The notes beneath the pieces are model-generated. The model was not told the DNA's origin and did no database searches. It saw nothing but the letters and a program-made list of their open reading frames with translations. Shown one piece after another: positions 8,251 to 17,606 of a DNA stretch of 64,000 nt. The stretch is from assembly GCA_947473305.1 (NCBI GenBank), contig CANJCB010000004.1, positions 62,001-126,000 on the forward strand. The letters run 5' to 3'. Source of the stretch: Rhodospirillales bacterium. Its GTDB lineage: Bacteria; Pseudomonadota; Alphaproteobacteria; ATCC43930; CGMCC-115725. The translations under genes and the position numbers were made by a program. Position 1 is the first letter of the stretch; every line of letters begins with the position of its first letter.

Positions 8251-10583
8251 TCGGCGGCGGCCGGCTGGCTCTTCCTGAGGCGCGCGTCTTCGATCAACTG
8301 CCAGACGCGCGGCGGCGACATCGGCAATTCCAGGGGCTCGATCCCAAAAGATTCGAGCGCCGCGGCGACGGCGTTGGCGATGACGCCACCCACCGAGATG
8401 ATGCCGCCTTCGCCACCCCCCTTGATGCCCATGGGGTTAAGCGGCGAGGGATGGAGTTCGGTCTCATACCCCCGGATCGTCGGGAAATCCGTGGCGAGGG
8501 GGAGCAGGTAATCGGCGAAAGTGCCGGTCAGCAGTTGGCCCTGGTCGTCATAGACGAGATGTTCCAGCAGCGCGCCGCCGAGACCCTGGACGATGCTGCC
8601 GATAAGCTGCCCCCTCAGCGTGAGCGGATTGACGATCCGGCCCACATCCTCGACCGCCATGTAATCGACGATCTCCACATGACCCGTCTGCGGATCGACC
8701 GCCACATGGGCGGCCGCGGTGCCATAGGCCCAGGTGCGCTTCGAGTTGACGAAGCTTTCCTCGATCGCGATGCCTTCGTCGCCAAGCTCGGCAAAGGACA
8801 CGGATCGCCCGCCAGGCCCCAGCACCTTTGCATCGACGATTTCGGTTTCGGCCGCCGTGCAACCCAGACGCGCCGAACCCGCCTCGCGGATTGCCTTGCG
8901 GAAGGCTTCCGCCGTGAGCAGCACCGCCGTGCCCCCCATGACGGTGGAGCGCGATCCGAAGGAGCCGAAGCCCGACTTCACGCCGGTCGTCGACCCCTGG
9001 ATGAGGGTGATGAGGTCCATCGGCACTTCGAGCGCATCCGCCGCGATCTGGGTCAGGATAGTCACCAAGCCCTGCCCCACCGCCGAAGACCCGACGTAGA
9101 GCGTGATCCGCCCGTCCTTTTCCAACACCAGCTTGGCGTTCTCGCTGGGGCCGGAAGCGCCCGCCTCCACGAAGCAGCCGATGCCGATGCCGTGATAGCG
9201 GCCATCGATGAGCTTGCCCTGGATCCCGGCCTTTTCCTCCCAGCCGATCTCCTTGGCGACCGCCTCCAAGGGCTCCAGATAGTCGCCGCTGTCGAGCTGG
9301 TCGTCCTGGCCGTGCGGCGTCACGATCGGGAAGGGATAGGGCATGGCCGATTTCGGCACGAGATTGCGGCGACGGAATTCCACGCGATCGATCCCGAGGT
9401 CGCGGGCGACGATGTCGAAGAGCCGCTCCCGGAAGAAATCGGATTCATAACGCCCAGGTCCGCGGAAGGTGCCGACCGGCGTCTTGTTGGTCAGCACCAT
9501 ATGGGTGGTGACATGGGAATTCGGGATCTTGAACGCGCCGGAGAGCGCCAGCGCGATGCTATAGGCGTTGGTGCCCGCATGGGTCCGGATATAGCCGCCG
9601 CCGTCGATCCAGGCCGTGCCGCGCAAGCCCCGGATGGTGCCATCCAGCTCGCAGGCGATCTCCAGATCGCAATCGCATTCGCGGGAATGGTTGGTCGCCA
9701 TCAGATGCTCGCGGCGATCCTCGGTCCATTGCACCGGCCGTCCCAAAAGGCGGGCGGCGAAAGGGACGAGGAAATCTTCGGGATAGAACTCCCCTCGCGC
9801 CCCGAATCCGCCCCCGGTATCTCCCTCGATCATATCGATGGCGCTCTCCGGCAGATCCATGAGCGAGGAGAGGATCTTGCGATTCTGGAAAGGCACCTTG
9901 GCGGCGCCGAGAACGAGCATCCGGCCCGTCTCGGCATTCCACTCGGCCAACACACCGCGCGGCTCCAGGGGACAGGCGAAATGGCGGTGCACCGCGAAAT
10001 GCTCGCGCCGCACATAAGGCGCATCCCGGAAGGCCGCCTCGATGTCCCCCATTTCCGCCCGATAGGTGATCGCGGTATTGGTGGAGGTGCCGTCGAAGAG
10101 CAGGGTCTCGTCCCTGCCGGCCACTTCCCGGTTGGCGAGCACGGGCAGAGGCTCGATATCGAATTCGATCGCATCGATGGCGTCTTCCGCGATGGCGGCG
10201 GTATCCGCGACGACGAAGGCCATCGGATCGCCCACATAGCGCACCGTCCCATCGGCCACCACAGGCTGAAGGTAGGGCTTCAAGCTGTCGTCGGGAAAGA
10301 GGCGGATCGGGATATGCGGCATGGGCCGGCCGATCTCTGCCGCCGTGATGACCGCATGGACCCCCGGCATCGCCCGGGCGGCGGAGGCATCGATGCTCCG
10401 GATCCGGCCGTGGGCAACGGGACTGCGCAGGATCGCCCCGCGCAGGACCTTATCGAGGGTGAGATCATCGACGAAGCGGCCGCGCCCCCGCAGGAGCCAC
10501 ATATCCTCCAGTCGCTCGATGGGGCGGCCGACGTGGACGTTGGCGGTCTTGATCGGGTGAGTCACGGCGCGCTCAGGCGTCAA
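8247..10583 (-). CDS. Xanthine dehydrogenase family molybdopterin-binding subunit (CoxL-like), orphan
   Basis: A 778-residue catalytic subunit of the molybdenum hydroxylase family. Visible motifs are GRPIERLEDMWLLRG at the N-terminus, GGGFGARGEF, TFRGPGR at the active-site loop (not the AYRCSFR loop of true CO dehydrogenase), SSAVGQGL and the catalytic-Glu block KGGGEGG. It hydroxylates a C-H bond of an aldehyde or N-heterocycle with water as oxygen source. The FAD subunit (CoxM-like) and [2Fe-2S] subunit (CoxS-like) are not encoded next to it. The first in-frame codon is TTG 10583 without a clear ribosome site; GTG 10565 is an alternative. It follows a family-5 SBP by 25 nt and overlaps the acyl-CoA synthetase by 4 bp. 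Confidence 0.9.
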   Translation of the reverse strand: MTPERAVTHPIKTANVHVGRPIERLEDMWLLRGRGRFVDDLTLDKVLRGAILRSPVAHGRIRSIDASAARAMPGVHAVITAAEIGRPMPHIPIRLFPDDSLKPYLQPVVADGTVRYVGDPMAFVVADTAAIAEDAIDAIEFDIEPLPVLANREVAGRDETLLFDGTSTNTAITYRAEMGDIEAAFRDAPYVRREHFAVHRHFACPLEPRGVLAEWNAETGRMLVLGAAKVPFQNRKILSSLMDLPESAIDMIEGDTGGGFGARGEFYPEDFLVPFAARLLGRPVQWTEDRREHLMATNHSRECDCDLEIACELDGTIRGLRGTAWIDGGGYIRTHAGTNAYSIALALSGAFKIPNSHVTTHMVLTNKTPVGTFRGPGRYESDFFRERLFDIVARDLGIDRVEFRRRNLVPKSAMPYPFPIVTPHGQDDQLDSGDYLEPLEAVAKEIGWEEKAGIQGKLIDGRYHGIGIGCFVEAGASGPSENAKLVLEKDGRITLYVGSSAVGQGLVTILTQIAADALEVPMDLITLIQGSTTGVKSGFGSFGSRSTVMGGTAVLLTAEAFRKAIREAGSARLGCTAAETEIVDAKVLGPGGRSVSFAELGDEGIAIEESFVNSKRTWAYGTAAAHVAVDPQTGHVEIVDYMAVEDVGRIVNPLTLRGQLIGSIVQGLGGALLEHLVYDDQGQLLTGTFADYLLPLATDFPTIRGYETELHPSPLNPMGIKGGGEGGIISVGGVIANAVAAALESFGIEPLELPMSPPRVWQLIEDARLRKSQPAAAE

Positions 10584-10608
10584 TTGGCAGATTGATCATG
10601 AGCTGACT

Positions 10609-12204
10609 TTACTGCGAGATCCAGGCGTTCCGCCAGCTTCCGAAATGGGCTTCGACCAGATAATCGTGGAGCTTTGTCGACAGCGCATCGTCGAGCGCCT
10701 TCTCCCGCAGGGTGAAGACCGGCAGATCCTCGGCCAGGATCTTCTGGGCCTGCTTATAGAAGACACCGCGTTCCTCCGGGCTCGTCACGCTCTCTCCCTT
10801 GCGGAAGAGTTCGTCCACGGCCTTGTTGGAATAGGAAGAGACATTGGCATAGGGCTTGCCGATCCCCGAGGTGACGAAGCCGCGCGCGATGCCGAGCGCC
10901 GGCTCGTTGAAGCTGCCGTAGCCGTTCAGCGTCACGTCGAAATCGTGGTCCGTGTAGATCCGCTTCAGGAAAGTCGCGCGCTCGGTCGGCTCGATCAGTA
11001 CCTCGACGCCCGCCGCCGCCCACATGCTCTTGAGCGCGATGGCGACTTGCACATAATCGGCCTCTTCCGAGGCATAGGGCATGTGGACCTGGAAGCGGAT
11101 CCCCTCGGCCTTCCGGGGAAAGCCCGCCGCATCGAGAGCCGCGTTCGCCTTCGCGAGATCGAAGGGATACATCTTGTCGTAGTCGATCGACTTATCCGCC
11201 GCCCATTCGATCTTATTGGTGAAGGGCATCGTTCCCGGCGACCCGCGCCCCAGCCAGGCGGTCTTGACCAGATAATTGCGATCCGTCGCCATCAGCAGCG
11301 CCTGCCGCACCTTCTTGTCGTCGACAGGCTTGCGCAGCATGTTCAGGAAAAGATAGTCGATCGCCGCCGGGGTCGCCGACCGCGCCATCTTCAGCTTAGG
11401 CGAGGCAGAAACGACCTTTTCGTCGCTGCTCGGAAAGAAATAGAAGCTGATGAAATCGATCTCTCCGGCGAGCAGGGCCTGGGTGCGCGCCGCGGGCTGG
11501 GGAATGATGCGCGCGACGATCTCGTCGAGATAGGGCTTGCCGGGCTCCCAATACGCGCTGTTCCGCACGAAGCGCAGATGATCGCCGCGCTTCCATTCCT
11601 GAAACTTGAAGGCGCCGGTGCCGATCGGGGTCGCCGTCGCCATTGTCGCCGGGTTCTGAAGGGGATTCGTGCCCTCGAAGATATGCTTCGGCAGGATCCC
11701 GCCGCCCACCGGGCAGGCAAGAGAAAGAAGAAAGGGGCCATAGGGCTCCTTCAGATGGATGGTCAGCTTGTCGGGCGCGGGCGTCTCGACCTTGTCGATC
11801 AGCGCGCCCGCGTTTGAGAAGGTCGGACTGTATTTGGCGCTGACCTGGACCAGCGAATAAGCCGCGTCGGCGGAGGTGAAAGGCTTGCCGTCATGCCAAT
11901 TCGCTTTGACGAGATCGAAATTATAGGTCTTCCCATCCGGCGAAATCGTCCAGGATTTGGCCAGCAGCGGCTCGACCTCCCCGGTATAGAGTTCCTGCGT
12001 CAGGCCTTGATACATGATGCAGCCCGCGATCCCGTCCGGAACCCCGGTGGTGATCGAGGGATTGACCGTCGGAGGATCGCCGCCGAGGGTGAGGAGCACC
12101 GTGCCGCCTCGCTGCGGGGTCTGGCTTTGCGCCGAGGCAAGGGGAGCGGCCGCCAGCAATCCGGCCAGCGCCACGGCCGCAAGCCTCTCGATCCCTACCG
12201 CCAT
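10609..12204 (-). CDS. ABC transporter substrate-binding protein, family 5 (paralogue 3)
   Basis: A 531-residue exported binding protein starting at ATG 12204, preceded by GGGAAGAGG; a longer frame from 12267 would reach back into the TauD-like gene and lacks a signal. The signal peptide ends near residue 25 (ASA|QSQTP). It has the shared blocks LAKSWTISPDGKTY, DGKPFTSAD, YWEPGKPYLDE and RKPVDDKKVR. The second conserved cysteine sits in SLACPVGG. It lies in the middle of the minus-strand operon, 22 nt after the TauD-like oxygenase and 25 nt before the Mo-hydroxylase. It is the second SBP of this operon, so the operon may serve two ligands or two forms of one ligand. No permease is present. 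Confidence 0.93.
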   Translation of the reverse strand: MAVGIERLAAVALAGLLAAAPLASAQSQTPQRGGTVLLTLGGDPPTVNPSITTGVPDGIAGCIMYQGLTQELYTGEVEPLLAKSWTISPDGKTYNFDLVKANWHDGKPFTSADAAYSLVQVSAKYSPTFSNAGALIDKVETPAPDKLTIHLKEPYGPFLLSLACPVGGGILPKHIFEGTNPLQNPATMATATPIGTGAFKFQEWKRGDHLRFVRNSAYWEPGKPYLDEIVARIIPQPAARTQALLAGEIDFISFYFFPSSDEKVVSASPKLKMARSATPAAIDYLFLNMLRKPVDDKKVRQALLMATDRNYLVKTAWLGRGSPGTMPFTNKIEWAADKSIDYDKMYPFDLAKANAALDAAGFPRKAEGIRFQVHMPYASEEADYVQVAIALKSMWAAAGVEVLIEPTERATFLKRIYTDHDFDVTLNGYGSFNEPALGIARGFVTSGIGKPYANVSSYSNKAVDELFRKGESVTSPEERGVFYKQAQKILAEDLPVFTLREKALDDALSTKLHDYLVEAHFGSWRNAWISQ

Positions 12205-12226
12205 GCCTCTTCCCCCGCTTCTATCG

Positions 12227-13351
12227 TTATGGCTCCAGGTTGGCGACCTCCGGAACACCGGGGACATAGATGCCCCCGCGACGTCCCGCCCCGAATTCCT
12301 CGTAGTACCAATGCGGCAGCGGCGGTGCGTCAGGCGTGACCATCCAGAGCCGCAGGAGATAGCGCCGCTTCTCCATCTCGGGGAAATCCTCGTAGGCCGA
12401 ACGGCGATGGGCGATGACGTAGTTGTTGAGAAGCTGGACGTCCCCCTTCTGGAAATCCATCCAAAGATGGAAATCGGGGTCGTTCATCAGCTCGTCGCCG
12501 AGCGCTAGCGCCTCCAGCTGCGCGGGGCTCCGGGGTGGCAACTCGTTGGTCAGCTTCTCGATATCCAGCCTGCCGCGCCGCCAGCAGGCATAGATGCGGC
12601 CGTTGTGATAGTGAAACTGGGGCATGGGGAAGAACGGCTGCTTGCCCGCCGGGATTTCCTTCCGGCGCTCGATCCACCAGGGCTCGTAAAGCGCCTTCAG
12701 AAGATCGGGGCGGCGGCGCATGATCTCGTTATGGATCGACACGGTGCTGACGATCCGGCTCTCGCCGCCGCTCTTGGCGGGCCTGAGGCAGAAAAGCCCG
12801 ACGATGTCGCATTGGTCCACGTGATAGGTCGTGCCGCTGGTGCTGGCGAAGCCGCGCAACTCGGTGTGGATGAAGCGTTCGCCCCGGTTGGAGCCGGAGC
12901 GATCCTCAAGCGAAATTTCGCCGAGGTCCGTGACATGGCCAAGGAGATGTCCCTTGGCGTTCTGCATGACGGGATATCCCAGATGCATGCCGATGCCCCA
13001 ATAGAGCATCGCCGCATCCTCCATCCCGACCTCGTCCACGGGCAAGCCGCGCAGCAGCACGAAGCCGCGGCCGGAGATGATTTCCTTCCGCAGCTCCCGC
13101 AGGGTCCCGGAAAGGCTACCGAGCGGGAAGTCGCGCTTGCCGACCTCGACCATGGCAAGGCCTTCGCGCTTCACATGCGCGAGCGCCGCTTCGAGCTCTT
13201 TCAGCTCCTTGCCGTCGAGGCGGTATTGCCAGTCGGTCCGTTTCTGCAGATCCCGGCCGAGCCAGGCGGCGGCATTCTCAACCGGAGCCTCCGGCATGGC
13301 GATGGGCGGGCGGGCCTTGACCTGTGCTGTCGCCCAATCTCCGATATTCAT
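12227..13351 (-). CDS. TauD/TfdA-like Fe(II)/2-oxoglutarate-dependent dioxygenase
   Basis: A 374-residue member of the TauD/TfdA clan. The iron facial triad is visible as H-x-D in TYHVDQCD and the distal His in NNYVIAHRRSAYEDF, followed by the 2-oxoglutarate-binding arginine in YLLRLW. These enzymes hydroxylate a substrate with O2 while decarboxylating 2-oxoglutarate, often releasing an aldehyde, sulfite or amine. ATG 13351 follows GGAGG with 6 nt spacing. The gene is separated from the upstream SBP by 100 nt holding a 15-bp perfect hairpin. A second 2-oxoglutarate oxygenase (PhyH type) is in the same operon, so two successive oxidations are likely. The substrate is unknown. Confidence 0.88.
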   Translation of the reverse strand: MNIGDWATAQVKARPPIAMPEAPVENAAAWLGRDLQKRTDWQYRLDGKELKELEAALAHVKREGLAMVEVGKRDFPLGSLSGTLRELRKEIISGRGFVLLRGLPVDEVGMEDAAMLYWGIGMHLGYPVMQNAKGHLLGHVTDLGEISLEDRSGSNRGERFIHTELRGFASTSGTTYHVDQCDIVGLFCLRPAKSGGESRIVSTVSIHNEIMRRRPDLLKALYEPWWIERRKEIPAGKQPFFPMPQFHYHNGRIYACWRRGRLDIEKLTNELPPRSPAQLEALALGDELMNDPDFHLWMDFQKGDVQLLNNYVIAHRRSAYEDFPEMEKRRYLLRLWMVTPDAPPLPHWYYEEFGAGRRGGIYVPGVPEVANLEP

Positions 13352-13410
13352 ACCCCGCCTCCTCCCTGCTAGCCTTTCAGGCCCGGCCGCGAGAAACCGA
13401 TAGTCCTCCC

Positions 13411-13443
13411 GGAACCCTCCCGGGGCGTCCCCGGGAGGGTTCC
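13411..13443 (-). promoter_or_regulatory. Very stable intergenic hairpin after an SBP gene (15-bp perfect stem, 3-nt loop)
   Basis: GGAACCCTCCCGGGG (13411-13425) and its exact complement (13429-13443) are separated only by CGT. On the minus strand the hairpin begins 8 nt after the SBP stop codon (13452) and precedes the TauD-like gene. No run of U follows on that strand, so it is not a classic intrinsic terminator. Such hairpins after binding-protein genes commonly stabilise the upstream mRNA and lower expression of the genes downstream. That role is inferred. Confidence 0.75.
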
Positions 13444-13451
13444 GATAGCTT

Positions 13452-15044
13452 TTACTTATCGATCCAGGCGTCGCTCCAAACGCCCGTTCCCTGGGCTACG
13501 CCCCAAAGGCCCTTGAGCTTCGCGGAAGCGGCGTCGTTGTCGATATATTGACGCAGCATGATGAGCGGCACGTCGTCGGCGAGGATGGTCTGCGCCTCCT
13601 TGTAGAACTTGCCGCGCTCCGCCGGGACCGGCGACCGCTCGCCCTTCTGCAGGAGATCCTCGACCTGGGGATTGGAATAGCCCGAGGGATTGCCGTAAGG
13701 CCGCCCGATCGATACCGCGTTATACATGCGGGCGATGCCGAGCGCCGGATCGGAATAGCTCGTATAGGTCTGGATGCCCACGTCGAAGTCCCGGTCGACG
13801 AATTCCTTCTTGATGAGGGTTGCGTCTTCGAGCGCTTCGGTCGAGGCGTCGACGCCGATCTGCGCCCAGGTGCTGCGCATCGCCTGAGCGGCCTGCACGA
13901 ACTCGGGATAATTGTTCGAGAAGACCGTGATCTTCAGCGAGAAGCGCTTGCCATCGGCGCCCCGCTTCACGCCCGCTTCATCGAGCAGCGCATTCGCCTT
14001 GGCGATATCGAAGGGATACATCTTGTTGAAATCGATGTCCGGGTTCGATGCCCAGGCCATGTCGGAGGTGAAGGGATTGACGCCCGGCTTGCCCACATTG
14101 AAGAAGACGTTCTTCATCAGGTAGTCGCGGTCGGTCGCCATGAAGAGGGCCTTGCGGACCCGCTTGTCGTCCAGCGGCTTCCGCGTCGTATTCAGGAAGG
14201 CGAAGGTCATCAGCGGCGAAGCGTCGGCCACCTCGACCTTCAACTTCGAATCCTTCTTAACCGTATCGATGTAATTGGGCGGTATGCGCATCAGGGCGTC
14301 GATCTCGCCGGATTGAAGCGCCTGCACACGAGAAGAGGGGACCGTGATCACCTTGCCCACAATCTCGTCGAGATAGGGCTTGCCGGGCTCGAAATACTTG
14401 TCGAAACGGACGATCCGGACGCGGTCGCCCGGGACCCATTCGGCGAGCTTGAAAGCGCCGGTCCCGATAGCCTTCGCACCGGACGCCGGATTCTGTGCGG
14501 GCACGGTACCCTCGAAGAGATGCTTCGGCAGGATGGCGCCGCCCTGCTCGCAGGCCAGCGAGAGCAGAAAGGGACCGAAGGTCTGCTTCATCTTGATGAC
14601 GACCTTGTCCGGCGCGGGCGTCTCGATCTGGTCGATCGCCGCACCGGCGCGGGAGAAGACGGAGGAGAACTTGCTGCTGACCTCGATCAGCGAATATTTC
14701 ACATCCGCCGAGGTGAAGGGCTTGCCGTCGTGCCATTCGGCCTTGTTGAGGTCGAAGGTATAGGTGAGGCCATCCGGGGAGACCGTCCAGCTCTTGGCCA
14801 GCAAGGGCTTGATGCTGTAGTCGGGGGCCGCCGCAACCAGGCCCTGGAAGATGACGCAGCCGAGGATACGGTCCGGCACGTTCGTCGATAGATCCGGGTT
14901 GAGCGTCGTCGGATCCTGGTTCAGCACCACGATCGCGCTGCCGCCCTTTTTCGGCGTCTGGGCATCGGCCGGCCCGATCATTCCGATCATCGCGACGGCC
15001 CCCACGGCCACGGCCCCGAGGCGGGGTAAAGTCATTCCGCTCAT
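13452..15044 (-). CDS. ABC transporter substrate-binding protein, family 5 (paralogue 4)
   Basis: A 530-residue exported binding protein with ATG 15044 after AGGAGAGGG. The signal peptide ends at about residue 28 (ADA|QTPKKGG). Conserved positions include GCVIFQG and SLACEQGG (the paired cysteines), YFEPGKPYLDE, RKPLDDKRVR and the C-terminal WSDAWIDK. In the pocket-forming region it differs from its neighbours (LMRIPPNYIDTV), which points to a different ligand. It is 66 nt after the PhyH oxygenase and is followed at once by the strong hairpin at 13411-13443, an arrangement that would favour high SBP levels relative to the downstream enzymes. Confidence 0.93.
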   Translation of the reverse strand: MSGMTLPRLGAVAVGAVAMIGMIGPADAQTPKKGGSAIVVLNQDPTTLNPDLSTNVPDRILGCVIFQGLVAAAPDYSIKPLLAKSWTVSPDGLTYTFDLNKAEWHDGKPFTSADVKYSLIEVSSKFSSVFSRAGAAIDQIETPAPDKVVIKMKQTFGPFLLSLACEQGGAILPKHLFEGTVPAQNPASGAKAIGTGAFKLAEWVPGDRVRIVRFDKYFEPGKPYLDEIVGKVITVPSSRVQALQSGEIDALMRIPPNYIDTVKKDSKLKVEVADASPLMTFAFLNTTRKPLDDKRVRKALFMATDRDYLMKNVFFNVGKPGVNPFTSDMAWASNPDIDFNKMYPFDIAKANALLDEAGVKRGADGKRFSLKITVFSNNYPEFVQAAQAMRSTWAQIGVDASTEALEDATLIKKEFVDRDFDVGIQTYTSYSDPALGIARMYNAVSIGRPYGNPSGYSNPQVEDLLQKGERSPVPAERGKFYKEAQTILADDVPLIMLRQYIDNDAASAKLKGLWGVAQGTGVWSDAWIDK

Positions 15045-15110
15045 CTCAAACCCTCTCCTGTTTCGCCGCCGGTTATCCCCGGGACGGCCTTGGTTCGTAA
15101 AATACTTCCG

Positions 15111-15965
15111 CTATGGGTTCGCCCGCTCACCGCCGTAACCCTCGCCGGGGCGCAGGGCGCTGCCGGCGAAGATCTGCTTGCCGCGCAGGGAGGCGGCGCC
15201 CTTCCAATGGCGGAAACCCTCCTCGGTGCATTCCGCCTCGGGACGCGGCACCGGATCGAAATTACCGTAGGTGTCCTGTCCCCGGATCAGCATCGCGGTC
15301 TCGCGGCCGCCGTCGGTGCGATGCGCATGGGTCGGCAGCATCGAGACCAGGATCATGAGCCGGCGATCGTCGCTCAGATTGGGCGCCGAGCCATGCACGA
15401 TCTGCGTGTCGATCAGCGCCATCTCGCCGGGACGCAGGACGAGATCGACCACATTGGACTTATCGAAATCGGTCGAGATCTGCTGCCCGCGCGCCAGCAG
15501 ACTGGTCGGATCCTCGAAATCCTGATGGGGCAGCGCGTCCCACTTGTGCGATCCCGGCACGACCTTGAGGCAGCCAGCCTCCGCATTGCATTCCGACAGC
15601 GCCAGGATGCCCAGCATGAGCCGGGGGCTCATCTCGCCGAGGTAGATGTGATCCTGGTGCCAGCCGGCAAAGGTTTCCCCATCGTTCGCCTTGATGCGCC
15701 AGGCCATGTTGCGCAGCAGGAGATCCTGGCCATAGAGGTCGCCGAAATAATCGAGCATGCCCGGCGAGGACGCCATATCGACCACCCAGGGACAGAAAGC
15801 GTGGCTGTCGCTGGTCAGCTTCTTGACGTGTTGTGGATAATTTCCCTCGAAACGCTCGAGTGCGGCGCGGTAGCGGCCGACCTCCGCGGGCGACAGGACA
15901 GGCACGCCCGGCAGATAGCCGTCGCGTTCCAGAGACTTCATCGCTCCCTGAGGCAGGATCTTCAT
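15111..15965 (-). CDS. Phytanoyl-CoA dioxygenase (PhyH) family oxygenase
   Basis: About 284 residues from ATG 15965. The Fe(II) ligands are seen as H-x-D in WHQDHIYL and the distal His in DTQIVHGSAPNLSDD, followed by the 2-oxoglutarate-binding Arg in RRLM. The family includes phytanoyl-CoA hydroxylase, ectoine hydroxylase and many small-molecule oxygenases. An upstream frame extends to 16046 into the MmgE/PrpD gene without a better start; ATG 15941 is another candidate. The gene lies between MmgE/PrpD (58 nt upstream) and a family-5 SBP (66 nt downstream). It probably oxidises the same compound or its product as the TauD-like enzyme of this operon. The exact substrate is not determinable. Confidence 0.87.
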   Translation of the reverse strand: MKILPQGAMKSLERDGYLPGVPVLSPAEVGRYRAALERFEGNYPQHVKKLTSDSHAFCPWVVDMASSPGMLDYFGDLYGQDLLLRNMAWRIKANDGETFAGWHQDHIYLGEMSPRLMLGILALSECNAEAGCLKVVPGSHKWDALPHQDFEDPTSLLARGQQISTDFDKSNVVDLVLRPGEMALIDTQIVHGSAPNLSDDRRLMILVSMLPTHAHRTDGGRETAMLIRGQDTYGNFDPVPRPEAECTEEGFRHWKGAASLRGKQIFAGSALRPGEGYGGERANP

Positions 15966-16023
15966 TACGCCGCAAGCCACCCCTTGTCGTTGGGGTGAGC
16001 CTAGGCGTAAGCGCCGGAGCCTG

Positions 16024-17364
16024 TCAATCGAGGGGGGAGGCCCCACTTAGGGCTGCCAGCAAAGAATCCGCTCCGGCCCGCCTGAGATCGCCGATAGCCG
16101 TCAATATCCAGTCCTGCCGCTGTGCATTACATACGATCCCCGACAGCTTGCGGAACTTCGCCTCGATCTCGGCCCGGGAAAGCGGATTGGCCGGCTCGCC
16201 GCGCGGATGCTCCACCAACCGCCCGAAAGTCCCTTTCGTCGTGCGCAGCGTGACATGGGCCGGTGTTTCGCCCGGAAAGCGGGCCTCGAAAACCGGATCG
16301 AGACGAAGGCTGACCTTTTCGGCGAAGGCGACGACATCGGGACGGCCGAGGAGCGACGGCTCGATGGGCAGCATGGAGCCCGGCCCATCGATCGCCACGG
16401 CGGCCAAGGAAAAGGGGATGCTGAATTGCGCAGCTTCCACCGTGGCGGGCGACGGCTTGTTGTCCATACGCACCGCCGCACCGAAAGTCGCGACTTCCAC
16501 CGCCTCGATATCGCCGGGCGCGAGGCCCTGCTCCCGCATGAGCGACAGGAGCGCGTCGAGCGCCGCGTGATTCCAGCGGCAGCAGGAATAGGGCTTGATA
16601 TAGGTGCTCTCCAGCAGGAAGCCCTCGCCGAGATTGTCGAGGAAGACGCCACGGTCGAAAAGATGCGCAAGATCGAGGAGATCGGGCGACCCGAGGAAGC
16701 CATTGCCCGCGAGCTCGGCGGCGGCAAAGCCGGTGACGGTGGCCCAGGGTATGCCCTCCTTCACATGCCCGACCTTCAGGCCATGGCCCTGCGGTATGAG
16801 GCTGGGGCGATGGGCGGCGGCAATTGCCAAGGCCTGCGCGATGCGGGAGGCATCGTAACCGCGCAGATAGCCCACCGCCGTCGCGACGCCGAGCGAAGCC
16901 CATCGGCCCGTCGCATAGAGCCTCGTTTGCAACCGGTCCGCTTGTGCCGCGGCCGCGCGCACCCCGACCTCGTAGCCGAGCAGGATCGCCGCCGCCAAAC
17001 GCTGCGGGCTGGTCTCGCGTTCGGCCGCTTCCGCCAGGACCGAGGAGATGATGGGCGCGCCCGGATGGCCGATGGCGGCGCGATGTCCGTCGTCCACGTC
17101 GAGCGCCGAAGCGGCGGCGCTATTGGCATAGGCCGAGGCGACGGGGCTTAGATGCCTGCCGTCGAACCAGACCAGGGAAGGCCCATCCCGGAACAGCGCG
17201 GATGCGGTCGCCCGAACGGCTCCGACGGCGGGAAGATGCTGAGCGGCCGCCGCCGCGCCAATCGCGTCGATGAGAAGATCTTCGAGCTTTCTCCAGAGCT
17301 GCGGGGTCACACGGGCAGCGTCGAACCCCGCCACAAATTCACCCAAGGCGTCCGCGACCAGCAT
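16024..17364 (-). CDS. MmgE/PrpD family protein
   Basis: A 446-residue protein of the MmgE/PrpD fold (2-methylcitrate dehydratase, cis-aconitate decarboxylase and related dehydratases). The block SALDVDDGHRAAIGHPGA, the ALAIAAAHRPSLIPQGHG segment and the SCCRWNH block are typical. I place the start at ATG 17364, which has AAAGGGGG 9 nt upstream and fits family length; the frame stays open to 17547 but adds a 61-residue extension without family similarity. It is the first gene of the minus-strand operon running down to 6193. It probably dehydrates or decarboxylates a polycarboxylic or hydroxy acid in that pathway; the precise reaction is unknown because the family is functionally broad. Confidence 0.9.
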   Translation of the reverse strand: MLVADALGEFVAGFDAARVTPQLWRKLEDLLIDAIGAAAAAQHLPAVGAVRATASALFRDGPSLVWFDGRHLSPVASAYANSAAASALDVDDGHRAAIGHPGAPIISSVLAEAAERETSPQRLAAAILLGYEVGVRAAAAQADRLQTRLYATGRWASLGVATAVGYLRGYDASRIAQALAIAAAHRPSLIPQGHGLKVGHVKEGIPWATVTGFAAAELAGNGFLGSPDLLDLAHLFDRGVFLDNLGEGFLLESTYIKPYSCCRWNHAALDALLSLMREQGLAPGDIEAVEVATFGAAVRMDNKPSPATVEAAQFSIPFSLAAVAIDGPGSMLPIEPSLLGRPDVVAFAEKVSLRLDPVFEARFPGETPAHVTLRTTKGTFGRLVEHPRGEPANPLSRAEIEAKFRKLSGIVCNAQRQDWILTAIGDLRRAGADSLLAALSGASPLD

Positions 17365-17606
17365 CGTGCAGCTCCCCCTTTGCGTAACGCGCATCCTGAC
17401 CCGTCCTCTTTCATCCTCCAAGAGACAAGCTTCACTCAAAAGTTGCGGGATCGGGACGAGCGACGCGAGGCTAGGGAGCGCCATCATAGCGACACGGGCT
17501 TTGGCGAGCAGGTCCGGTCGAATTGAGGGCTTCCCAGAGCATCCCAATTCATGCTTGATTTTCTACCTAACGGAGGTCTCAAGAAGCAAATTGGTAGGGG
17601 AATGAA

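Noticed and set aside
8247-10583. Calling the CoxL-like subunits carbon monoxide dehydrogenases
   Set aside because: The active-site loop reads TFRGPGR/TYRGPGR, not the AYRCSFR form of true CO dehydrogenase, and the partner subunits are missing.
8148-10595. 815-codon open frame on the plus strand opposite the Mo-hydroxylase gene
   Set aside because: It mirrors the real minus-strand gene; the translation is rich in Arg, His and Asp repeats with no family motif. High GC creates such antisense frames.
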